DNA of 9,114 nucleotides from DASXTS01 sp036505275 (lineage in GTDB: Bacteria; Actinomycetota; Actinomycetes; Mycobacteriales; Pseudonocardiaceae), in contig DASXTS010000137.1 of the NCBI GenBank assembly GCA_036505275.1, positions 1-9,114 on the forward strand, given 5' to 3'. The notes under the pieces are model-generated. The model did no database searches, had not been told where the DNA came from, and saw only the letters and a program-made list of their open reading frames with translations. A program made the translations under genes and the position numbers. Every line of letters starts with the position of its first letter. The first letter of the stretch is position 1. Shown piece after piece: positions 1 to 6,319 of this stretch.

Positions 1-59
1 TCCCAGCCCTGGATCTTGGCGGGATCGAGACCGACCACCAGTACTCGTGCCACGGTCAC
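1..59 (-). CDS. 5' end of an unrecognised protein gene, cut by the window edge
   Basis: Only the first 19 codons and part of the next are present, reading V(M)TVARVLVVGLDPAKIQGW and open to the window edge. The start is GTG at 59-57, preceded by a very strong Shine-Dalgarno AAGGAGG at 70-64 with a 4-nt spacer. A second in-frame GTG at 53-51 would have a 10-nt spacer and is an alternative. The hydrophobic run VARVLVVGLDP looks like the first beta strand and turn of a Rossmann-like or other alpha/beta fold, but too little is visible to name a family. It lies downstream of the CHAT gene on the same strand, 296 bp away, and has its own possible operator at 120-134, so it is probably a separate transcription unit. 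That a gene starts here is fairly sure; its function is unknown. Confidence 0.65.
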   Translation of the reverse strand, partial: MTVARVLVVGLDPAKIQGW

Positions 60-119
60 GCGTCCTCCTTCTCGCGGAATTTTCCACGCCAGCGCGGTGG
101 TCGAAGGTGGCCTAGGTCC

Positions 120-134
120 ATCGACATTGTCGAT
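120..134. promoter_or_regulatory. Perfect 7-1-7 inverted repeat, candidate operator
   Basis: The sequence ATCGACA-T-TGTCGAT is a perfect dyad with a single central base, centred 68 bp upstream of the GTG start at 59. Its size and symmetry fit the binding site of a dimeric repressor such as a TetR- or MarR-type protein. On the minus strand the same bases contain TCGACA, a -35-like hexamer, but no convincing -10 follows at the right distance. The rest of the 60-355 gap shows no convincing gene. Function is inferred from symmetry and position only. Confidence 0.4.
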
Positions 135-345
135 CTCGTTCGGGGGCGCCACGCTGTCCCGATCTTGCCACGCGCGCTTGTCGACATGCTCTCGTCAGAG
201 TGACAGGACGTTGCGCTAGCCGAGGCCGAGGACTGGGCCAGCGCGACCGGGGACATCCACCGGAGCTTCCCGCGAACCAAACGCAAGGACGCCAGGTCGG
301 CCGCGACGACCAACCGTCGACCTCGACGTCTCCAGGTCCCTGTGA

Positions 346-367
346 GCCGCCGACATCATCCGGCGGC
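346..367 (-). terminator. Possible stem-loop over the CHAT gene stop codon
   Basis: GCCGCCG (346-352) pairs perfectly with CGGCGGC (361-367) around an 8-nt loop that contains the TGA stop codon (358-356) of the CHAT gene. No U-tract follows on the minus strand, so it does not meet the usual intrinsic terminator pattern. U-less hairpin terminators are proposed in actinobacteria, and short GC stems are common by chance in DNA of this composition. Confidence 0.2.
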
Positions 368-3085
368 CGCGCCGGCGGGTGCTGCGCGTCGCACACCTGT
401 GAGCATGCCGGCGCCGAGGCAGACGAAGCCGGCTGCGGCTGCGAGCGCGGCGGTGTCCCCGCCGGTGTGCCCGCCGGTGACCTGACGCTGTGCCGCGGCG
501 AGCGCCACGGCGGGTGATTCGCCGCGGGCGAGCCGCTGGTGGAACGCGACCATCAGCGGCGCGGTTTGCGCGTCCGGGATAGGCACAACGGACGCGACGA
601 GCTGCGCCGCGCCGCGCGCGATGAACGCCGCGCTCAGGCCGAGCAGTTCATCGCCGGTGCGCACCACGGACCGGCCGCTGTCGCACGCCGCGAGCACCAC
701 GGTGTGCGGAACGCGTGGGAGCTGCTCCAGGTCGTAGACCACGAGCGGGCCGTCGGCCAGCAGCAGCTCGGAGAACAGCGGGTTGTCAGCAGACAGCCGC
801 CCGTGCGCGGCGAGGTGCACGAGCCCGGCGCTGCCCAGCGCGGCCAGCACCTTGTCCGCCGTCGCGGCCCCGTCCAGCAGCGCGGTGGTGCCGTGGACGG
901 CGGCGACGGCTTGCGCCTCCTCGCGTGCCCCCGGCAGCCTCGGCCCGGCCGCGACCGCCACCCCGACGGCGCCGTCGCCAGTGGTGGTGCTGGACGCGTG
1001 CCACAGGGTCGCCGACGGCGCCACCACGAGCGGCCGTCCCGAGCACGACGGCAGCGTCGACCACGGCACGCCATGCATTGACCCGGTCGGCGCCACGACG
1101 AGCGGCTTGTCGCCAACCTCCGCCGCGAACGGCCCGAGCAGGACGGCGTCCAGGCGGGCCGCGGCCGCCCGCAGCAGCGCGAGCGCGGCTGCCCTCGACT
1201 CGGCGGGTGCACCGCGGGCCGCCAGCCGGTGCAGCGCGAACGGCAGCCGCTCCACCAGCCCGGTCACCACGCTGGCCGCGCCGACGGGCCGCAGCCGCAG
1301 CCGCCCATCGGCCAGGCTCAGCCCATGCAACAGCCCGTCGAGCTGCACGAACTCCACCAGCGCCCAGTCGCGCAACGCGTGACCGAGCTCGGCCGGCCGC
1401 ACTGGCGAGGCCAATGGGCCGCCCAACTCGCCGCGCCGCAGCCGGCTTTGGTCGCGGATCAGCCGCTCCAGCTCGACCTGACGGTTGGCCAACCGCGCGG
1501 TGCCGCGTCCTGCGTCGCGGGCCTTGTCGATCTCCCCAGCGACGGCCCGCAGTTGCGACAGCAGCGTGGCCTGCGCCTGGTCGGCCGGTGGCCGCACCGG
1601 CCGGTGCAATAGGTGGCTCGCCCGGCCGCGCTCGGCCCACTCGAAGACGTGCGCGGGCCGACCGCCGTCCAGCGCCACCCGCAACCCGAGCTCCACCAGG
1701 TCCGCTCGCTGGATCGCCGCGTGTGCGCGCAGGTCGGTCGCCGCCATCGACGCGTTGTGCTCGTCCAGAATCCGCAATCCGCGCCTGGCCGCGGTCGCAG
1801 CGGCCCGCGGTTGCCTGGCGTCGAGCCGCAACAGCGCTTGCGCGTACCATCCCCGGGCGCGCAGCGCCGCCGGTCCCCGCCGCCCCGCCAACCGACCCGC
1901 CACAAGCAGGTGCTCCCGCCGCCGCACCCCGTCGCCCTCACGACCCGACAGCCCCGCCACCTGCGCTGCCACCAGCCGCGCCTCCAGCGCCGCGGCAGGC
2001 CAGCCGGCGCGGCTCAGGACGTCGGCCATCGTCTCGACTTCGCGCAGCCGCGCCGGCACCCGGCCGGGCGAAGCCAGCGTGGCGCGCAGCGCGACCAGCC
2101 GCGCGAGCTCCACCCACTCCGCGCGATGCTGACGCGAGAAGTCGCGCCGCGCGGCCACCGCGTAATCCAGGGCGCAGGACGGATCGCCATCGAGAAGCGC
2201 CGCCTGCGCGAGCAACAGCCGCACCTCGGGAACCTTGAGCCCACGCCGCTCCCGCTGGTAGGCGAGCACGGCCTTGGTCGCCGCGGCCCGCGCCTCGGAC
2301 ACCAGCCCGACGGATAGCAGCAGCTCGCCGCGGTCCTGGTGGATCGTGCCGAGCTGCGCGCCGTGCGCCGCCGTGATTCGCTCGGCACGGTCGAAGTGCG
2401 CGAGCGCTGCCGGCACGTCGCCGCGTAGGGTCGCGAAGAAGCCGAGGTTCGCGGCGATGATTCCGATAGTGAGCTGCCTGCCGAGCTGCCGGGCCAGCCG
2501 CTCGGCCTCGACCAGGTCGGCCTCGGCCAACGGGAACGCGTGGCGATCGGCGTGCAGGAAACCGCGGTTGATCAGCATTCGCTGGATGCCGAGCGTGTCG
2601 TCCGCGCGCCGCAACGCCGGCAGTGCGGCGTTGAAGCCGGCCTCGGCGTCGTCCAGCCGCCCGCTAAGGTGAAGGATGATCGCCCGCTGGGCCAGAGCCC
2701 TGGCTCGGGCCACCCCCTCGAGGCTGCCCAGCGCCGCGTCCACCGCAACGAGCGCGGAGCGCGGGTGTCCCCGCTGGATCATCGCGTGCGCGAGCTTGAC
2801 CTGGGCTTCGCCTGCGAGGGGCGGCGATCCGGCGAGCTCCGCGCACCGGACGGCACGCCGCAGGTGCCGGATCGCGCTGTCCATCTCCCCGCAGTGCAGC
2901 AGCGAGTGCCCCCACGCCCGCTGCGCGATCGCCTCGGCGGCGCTGTCGCGCTCACGCCGCGCGCTGGCCACCGCCACGGCCGCGACCGGGGCGGCGCGTC
3001 CCGGGTCGAGGTCCGCGAGCCGCACCGCGGCCTCGGCGTCCTGCAGCGCCGAGCCGATCCGGACAACCCCCGTCGAACCCCGCAT
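356..3085 (-). CDS. TPR-repeat protein with C-terminal CHAT caspase-like protease domain
   Basis: A predicted cytoplasmic cysteine protease with a helical sensor or scaffold. From the ATG at 3085 it has 909 residues. Residues about 1-480 are Ala/Leu/Arg-rich helical repeats of TPR type. A motif FEWAERGRA near 481 and a charged linker follow, then a CHAT domain (about 575-885) with the usual PLVVAPTGSMHGVPW segment. Both catalytic residues are present: His761 in HLAAHG (codon 805-803) and Cys801 in LAACDSG (codon 685-683). No signal peptide or membrane segment is visible. The longest open frame starts at 3172 but would overlap the divergent S8 gene. The ATG at 3085 has GAGG at an 8-nt spacer; the ATG at 3103 is an alternative with a poorer site. 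CHAT proteases are known as effectors or activators in bacterial conflict systems (gasdermin activation, type III-E CRISPR Craspase). Pairing with the neighbouring S8 peptidase suggests a shared pathway; the substrate is unknown. Confidence 0.93.
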   Translation of the reverse strand: MRGSTGVVRIGSALQDAEAAVRLADLDPGRAAPVAAVAVASARRERDSAAEAIAQRAWGHSLLHCGEMDSAIRHLRRAVRCAELAGSPPLAGEAQVKLAHAMIQRGHPRSALVAVDAALGSLEGVARARALAQRAIILHLSGRLDDAEAGFNAALPALRRADDTLGIQRMLINRGFLHADRHAFPLAEADLVEAERLARQLGRQLTIGIIAANLGFFATLRGDVPAALAHFDRAERITAAHGAQLGTIHQDRGELLLSVGLVSEARAAATKAVLAYQRERRGLKVPEVRLLLAQAALLDGDPSCALDYAVAARRDFSRQHRAEWVELARLVALRATLASPGRVPARLREVETMADVLSRAGWPAAALEARLVAAQVAGLSGREGDGVRRREHLLVAGRLAGRRGPAALRARGWYAQALLRLDARQPRAAATAARRGLRILDEHNASMAATDLRAHAAIQRADLVELGLRVALDGGRPAHVFEWAERGRASHLLHRPVRPPADQAQATLLSQLRAVAGEIDKARDAGRGTARLANRQVELERLIRDQSRLRRGELGGPLASPVRPAELGHALRDWALVEFVQLDGLLHGLSLADGRLRLRPVGAASVVTGLVERLPFALHRLAARGAPAESRAAALALLRAAAARLDAVLLGPFAAEVGDKPLVVAPTGSMHGVPWSTLPSCSGRPLVVAPSATLWHASSTTTGDGAVGVAVAAGPRLPGAREEAQAVAAVHGTTALLDGAATADKVLAALGSAGLVHLAAHGRLSADNPLFSELLLADGPLVVYDLEQLPRVPHTVVLAACDSGRSVVRTGDELLGLSAAFIARGAAQLVASVVPIPDAQTAPLMVAFHQRLARGESPAVALAAAQRQVTGGHTGGDTAALAAAAGFVCLGAGMLTGVRRAAPAGAAAG

Positions 3086-3144
3086 CAAACCCGCCTCGGC
3101 CATCTCTGTCGGTCGATGGGCACCGCCAGAGGAAGGTACGCCTG

Positions 3145-4356
3145 ATGAACAAACCGCAAGAACCGCCCGCACCCGTCGAGCCCCCCGAACTGATCGTCGA
3201 CCTCGACCACCAGGACCTCGTAACGGCGCAACTTCGCGAGTACGAGCTGTGGCCGAAGGTCGTCGGCGACGACAAAGAGCTGATCGATCCGAGCCCTGAG
3301 CTGGGACTGGCCCGGCTGACGCTGCCGGCCGGCGTCGTCGAGCTCGATGCCTTACTCATCGAGCTGCGCCGGCACTTCGCCGGTCTGTTCGGCGGTTGGA
3401 TTCCGGTCGTCGGGAAGAACCGCACCATCGAGGGGATCATCGGATCCGGCACGTCGAAACCGATGGTCGGCGGGCTCGTGAGCCTCGGCACGTCCAAGCC
3501 CATGCTGCTCGACGAGCCGGAGCTGACACCCGGGCGCGCGGTGTCGGTGGCGCCCAGCGACGTCGGAACCGGCGTCACGATCGGGCTGATCGACACCCCG
3601 TTCCGCAAGAGCGCCGGACTGCCCGGCCCGCACACGGTGGATGCCGAGCCCGCGCTGGAGCTGCCGGCCGAACCGGTCCCGGCCAGGGCCGGGCACGGGA
3701 TCTTCGTCGCAAGCAAGATCCTGGAGCGGGCCCCGGGCGCGCACCTGATCGTGAGCGGGTTGCTCGATCCCATGACGGGCAGGGGCGACACCTGGACCAT
3801 CGCGAAGGAGATGCTGCAGCTCGCCAGGCGGGTGCACATAATGAACCTCTCGTTCGGCTCTTATACCGCCGACGGCGAGCCGCCGCTGGTGCTCACCCGT
3901 GCCACCGAGCGGATCGGCCCGGACGTGGTCGTGGTGGCCGCAGCCGGCAACCACGGCATCGTGACCGGCTGGCAGAACGGGTTGACCAAGCGGTCGGCGG
4001 CCTGGCCGGCCGCGTTGCCGACGGTGGTCGCGGTCGGGGCGAGGAGGGAGCACGATGGGCTCGCCGAGTTCACTCCACGGGTGCCGTGGATCACGTGCAC
4101 CGCGCCTGGCGAGAAGGTCACCGGCGCCTACCTCACCGCCGACGTCGTGATCCACGACGAGTTCGGTACGCCAGGGACGAAGCACTTCGACGGCACCGCG
4201 CTGTGGAGCGGGACGTCGTTCGCCGCGGCCACAGTCACTGGTGCCATCGCCGCGCGCATGACCGGCGGCACATCGGCGCGGGCCGCGCTGACGGCGCTCC
4301 TGGCGGACCCGGACCCCAAGGCGGTGGTCAGGAATCACAACCGTGTGCTCGGCTAG
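3145..4356 (+). CDS. Cytoplasmic subtilisin-family (S8) serine peptidase
   Basis: A 403-residue protein with the full subtilase catalytic set: Asp150 in IGLIDTP, His184 in AGHGIFVAS, oxyanion Asn269 in AAAGNHG and Ser358 in SGTSFAAATVTGA. The first 130 residues or so form a separate acidic N-terminal region. It ends with a duplicated hexapeptide GTSKPM (102-107 and 115-120) just before the peptidase domain. There is no signal peptide, lipobox or membrane segment, so unlike secreted subtilisins it probably acts in the cytoplasm. ATG 3145 has the Shine-Dalgarno AGAGGAAGG (3128-3136) with an 8-nt spacer, which fixes the start. It is divergent from the TPR-CHAT gene with about 60 bp between likely starts, a layout that suggests coordinated expression. 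The N-terminal region may be an inhibitory or partner-binding domain released by cleavage; this is inference. The TAG stop lies in a palindromic CTAG that also closes a minus-strand reading frame. Confidence 0.93.
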   Translation: MNKPQEPPAPVEPPELIVDLDHQDLVTAQLREYELWPKVVGDDKELIDPSPELGLARLTLPAGVVELDALLIELRRHFAGLFGGWIPVVGKNRTIEGIIGSGTSKPMVGGLVSLGTSKPMLLDEPELTPGRAVSVAPSDVGTGVTIGLIDTPFRKSAGLPGPHTVDAEPALELPAEPVPARAGHGIFVASKILERAPGAHLIVSGLLDPMTGRGDTWTIAKEMLQLARRVHIMNLSFGSYTADGEPPLVLTRATERIGPDVVVVAAAGNHGIVTGWQNGLTKRSAAWPAALPTVVAVGARREHDGLAEFTPRVPWITCTAPGEKVTGAYLTADVVIHDEFGTPGTKHFDGTALWSGTSFAAATVTGAIAARMTGGTSARAALTALLADPDPKAVVRNHNRVLG

Positions 4357-4466
4357 CCGCAGTCGTCGGTCGTGGGCAGGAAACCCAGGAACAGCAGAGT
4401 GACGTCCGCGTTGGCCGCCCAGATACCCCGCAAGTGACCGTTCGCCACCGAGCTCGACCAGCGCAC
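4353..4466 (-). pseudogene. Short coding-like remnant, C-terminal 37 codons of an unknown protein
   Basis: The minus-strand frame from about 4466 to the TAG at 4355-4353 has 37 codons, of which about 33 end in G or C, as in genuine genes here. The peptide includes SSVANGHLRGIWAANADV and ends LFLGFLPTTDDCG. Upstream of 4466 the same frame loses the GC3 bias and becomes Pro/Arg/Cys-rich, and no start with a ribosome binding site is visible. It therefore looks like the surviving 3' end of a gene. Its stop codon overlaps the S8 stop through CTAG. I do not recognise the family. It could also be a chance frame. Confidence 0.3.
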
Positions 4467-4488
4467 CTGGCACGGATCTGGCACGTGG
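4467..4488. repeat. Two tandem 11-bp units in the convergent intergenic gap
   Basis: CTGGCACG occurs at 4467-4474 and again at 4478-4485 with an 11-bp period. It lies between the convergent S8 and SDR genes, right where the coding-like remnant stops, so it may mark an old rearrangement point. No clear terminator hairpin with a U-tract was found in 4357-4543. Confidence 0.35.
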
Positions 4489-4543
4489 CAAGGCCCGACT
4501 GAACAGGGGCGCTGGCCGCCGGCCCGTGAGCCGACTGCCCAGC

Positions 4544-5416
4544 CTAGGTGCCGGTGCCGAGTCCGACGAGGTCCGCGCTGATCTGCCACAGGCGCACGGC
4601 CGCGGTCTTGTCGTAGGAGGATGTGCTCGACTTCTCAGGGCGGCGGTTGGCGAAGTACTCGCCGGTGATGCCTTCGACGTCGGGTGAGGACGCCAGGTAG
4701 ATCGACGTGGCCGCGCCCTGCTGCGGCGTCTTGAGAAATGGCCGGATCAGGGGAAGGACGATCTTCCACATCGGTGAGGGGTCTTCTGCGGCGAATCCGG
4801 TGCGTACCACGCCAGGATGCAGTGCGGTGGCGGTCACACCGGTACGGTGCAGCCGGCGGGCCAGTTCATAGGTGAACATGACGTTGGCGAGTTTCGACTG
4901 GGTGTAGGCCCGCTGCGCCGAGTAGTCCTGCTCGCCCTGAAGATCATCGAAGTTGATCGTTCCCGTGCGGTGGGTGCCGGAAGAAACTGTGACGATCCGG
5001 GCCGGGGCACTGGCTTCGAGCCGGTCGAGGAGCAAGTTGGTGAGAAGAAACCCGGCGAGGTGGTTGACGGCGAAAGTGTGCTCCAGCCCGTCGGCGGTGA
5101 CTCGGCGGGTGGCCCAGAAGCCGCCGACATTGTTGACCAGCACGTGCAGGCGCGGGTAGGTGTCCAGGATTTCGCGGGCCAGCCGCCGCACCTCGGCCTG
5201 CGACGACATGTCGGCGGCGAACGCGTCGACCGCCGGGTTGCCGGACGTGGCGGCTACGCCGGCCGCCGCGGCCCGGGTGCGGCCGAGGTCGCGGCCGGTG
5301 ATGGCGACCCGGGCGCCCAGTGCGGCCAGTCCGGCAGCCGTGGCCTTACCGATACCACCGGTGCCGCCGGTCACCAGTACGGTCTTGCCGGCCATCGGGC
5401 CGGTGTCGTCGGTCAT
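4544..5416 (-). CDS. SDR-family NAD(P)-dependent oxidoreductase (retinol-dehydrogenase-like)
   Basis: A short-chain dehydrogenase/reductase of 290 residues from the ATG at 5416. The Rossmann cofactor motif TGGTGGIG is at 16-23, followed by GRD at 41-43, whose Arg is compatible with NADP(H). NNVGG is at 95-99, the catalytic Ser in VSSGTHRTG at about 145-146, and YTQSK gives Tyr171 and Lys175. The length and the HRTGTINFDDLQ and LHPGVVRTG segments resemble retinol dehydrogenase/WWOX-like or light-dependent protochlorophyllide reductase-like SDRs. It should oxidise an alcohol or reduce a carbonyl; the substrate cannot be read from sequence. ATG 5416 is chosen because GGAG (5426-5423) precedes it with a 6-nt spacer; the open frame could begin at 5440 but has no ribosome binding site there. 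It starts 54 bp after the dioxygenase gene ends, on the same strand, so the two probably form an operon under the divergent TetR regulator. Confidence 0.92.
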   Translation of the reverse strand: MTDDTGPMAGKTVLVTGGTGGIGKATAAGLAALGARVAITGRDLGRTRAAAAGVAATSGNPAVDAFAADMSSQAEVRRLAREILDTYPRLHVLVNNVGGFWATRRVTADGLEHTFAVNHLAGFLLTNLLLDRLEASAPARIVTVSSGTHRTGTINFDDLQGEQDYSAQRAYTQSKLANVMFTYELARRLHRTGVTATALHPGVVRTGFAAEDPSPMWKIVLPLIRPFLKTPQQGAATSIYLASSPDVEGITGEYFANRRPEKSSTSSYDKTAAVRLWQISADLVGLGTGT

Positions 5417-5470
5417 CTGTGACTCCGATCTGCACGCCATCCGTGCGGCTGGTTCGGCAATGGTCGTCGG

Positions 5471-6262
5471 CTACCGTCGCGGTCGTCGGGGATCGACCTT
5501 GACGGTGATGGTGGCCTGGTAGCCCTCGGGTGTCCCGGTGATCTGCGGCCAGCATCCGGGTGCGCCTTTGGCGAGGCGGATCTCCGCATCGTTGGCGTTG
5601 ACGAACATGCCCGGTCCGCGGCGGTCGTACGGCGGCACGGTCAGCGTTTCCTGCCGCACCCACTCGGGCAGGTAGAACTCGGTGGTCGCCAACTCCTCGT
5701 CGTTGTGCCGGACCTTGAAATGGATGTGCAGCGTTCGTGGCGTGTACCAGCCGGGCACGATGGTGAGAAACTCGATCACGCCGTCGGGGTCGGCGAACTG
5801 CCGGCCACGCAGGAACCGCGACCCGTCGGTGGGCCGGAACCGGCGCAGCGCCATGGTCACGATGGCCGGAAACCGCTCCGGCAGATACGACAGATACCCC
5901 GAGTAGTGCCCGTTGGCGTCGGAGTGCCAGATCTCTCCGCTCACCGACCCCGCCAGCGGCTGGTCGGTGTGGACATCGACCACGCGTACCCGCAGCGTCA
6001 ACGGTGCTCCCTCGCGGCCCTCGCGGACGTCGCGGCGCACCGGCGTGCCGGGAATGTAGTAGGGGCCGTTGCTTTCGGTCGCGGTGACCTGGTGCGGACG
6101 CAGCCCGGCGTTGTCGCGGATCACTGCCCGGTTGTCGATGCGCCCCAGCGTGTTTCGCAGCATGTAGTGGCGCAGCACCCGCCGCCATTCGGTCGGCGTC
6201 GGCCAGGAGGTCACCGACGAAGCCATCACAGGCCGCGACTGTGATACATGTTGTCTCGTCAT
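5471..6262 (-). CDS. Intradiol ring-cleavage dioxygenase family protein
   Basis: A 263-residue non-haem Fe(III) dioxygenase of the catechol/protocatechuate intradiol type, which cleaves aromatic diols between the two hydroxyls. With the start at 6262 the expected iron ligands are Tyr69 in GPYYIPGTP, Tyr173 in VPGWYTP, and His179 and His181 in LHIHF. The beta-sandwich signature GEIWHSDANGHYSGY lies at 109-123. The N-terminal helix region is short, closer to the generic dioxygenase_C family than to a full catechol 1,2-dioxygenase, so the substrate is open. No Tat or Sec signal is visible. The open frame begins at a TTG at 6289. ATG 6262 lies exactly where a promoter of 6297-6269 would start transcription, so a leaderless message is likely. 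ATG 6226 is an alternative but has no Shine-Dalgarno. It is the first gene of a probable dioxygenase-SDR operon divergent from the TetR gene. Confidence 0.9.
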   Translation of the reverse strand: MTRQHVSQSRPVMASSVTSWPTPTEWRRVLRHYMLRNTLGRIDNRAVIRDNAGLRPHQVTATESNGPYYIPGTPVRRDVREGREGAPLTLRVRVVDVHTDQPLAGSVSGEIWHSDANGHYSGYLSYLPERFPAIVTMALRRFRPTDGSRFLRGRQFADPDGVIEFLTIVPGWYTPRTLHIHFKVRHNDEELATTEFYLPEWVRQETLTVPPYDRRGPGMFVNANDAEIRLAKGAPGCWPQITGTPEGYQATITVKVDPRRPRR

Positions 6263-6307
6263 GAAGGTAGTGTGGCACCAGCCGGGCAATGAGTCAACAT
6301 GTCTCGT
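6252..6307. promoter_or_regulatory. Two direct copies of TGTCTCGT, candidate TetR operator sites
   Basis: TGTCTCGT is found at 6252-6259 and 6300-6307, 48 bp apart. Read on the minus strand the sites are ACGAGACAACATGT and ACGAGACATGT, differing by a 2-nt insertion before ATGT. The first copy overlaps the first codons of the dioxygenase, and the second overlaps the -10-like element of the TetR gene. A divergent TetR repressor usually controls itself and its neighbour from such sites. The assignment is by position and repetition only. Confidence 0.45.
6262..6297 (-). promoter_or_regulatory. Predicted leaderless promoter of the dioxygenase-SDR operon
   Basis: On the minus strand a -35 element TTGACT (6297-6292; 5 of 6 to consensus) is followed after exactly 17 nt by a weak -10 CACACT (6274-6269). 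Six bases then lead to the ATG at 6262, so the transcript would begin on the start codon. This explains the absence of a Shine-Dalgarno. The -10 is poor, so confidence is moderate. Confidence 0.4.
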
Positions 6308-6319
6308 AGTATGGTGGCG
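6307..6319 (+). promoter_or_regulatory. Predicted leaderless promoter of the TetR gene
   Basis: TAGTAT at 6307-6312 matches the TANNNT -10 consensus. It is followed by six bases and then the GTG start at 6319, the usual distance to a transcription start. No clear -35 is present about 17 nt upstream (6284-6289 is gggcaa), which is common for actinobacterial promoters. The GGTGG just before the GTG is too close to act as a normal Shine-Dalgarno. Confidence 0.45.

Noticed and set aside
56..313. 85-codon minus-strand frame whose TGA overlaps the GTG at 59
   Set aside because: The stop/start overlap looked like translational coupling, but the frame starts at TTG without a Shine-Dalgarno and has no recognisable fold or family.
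786..1850. 354-codon minus-strand frame overlapping the CHAT gene in another frame
   Set aside because: Arg/Gly/Ala-rich out-of-frame shadow with no domain and no ribosome binding site.
715..2238. 507-codon plus-strand open frame inside the CHAT gene
   Set aside because: It is an Arg/Pro/Ala-rich, low-complexity antisense frame caused by high GC; the opposite strand encodes a clear TPR-CHAT protein with catalytic motifs.
3352..4491. Long frames on both strands overlapping the S8 gene
   Set aside because: All show biased shadow composition, while the S8 frame carries the full catalytic set and a good ribosome binding site.
5346..6278. 310-codon minus-strand frame over the dioxygenase and the start of the SDR
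   Set aside because: It is an out-of-frame shadow; the dioxygenase and SDR frames carry all expected active-site residues.
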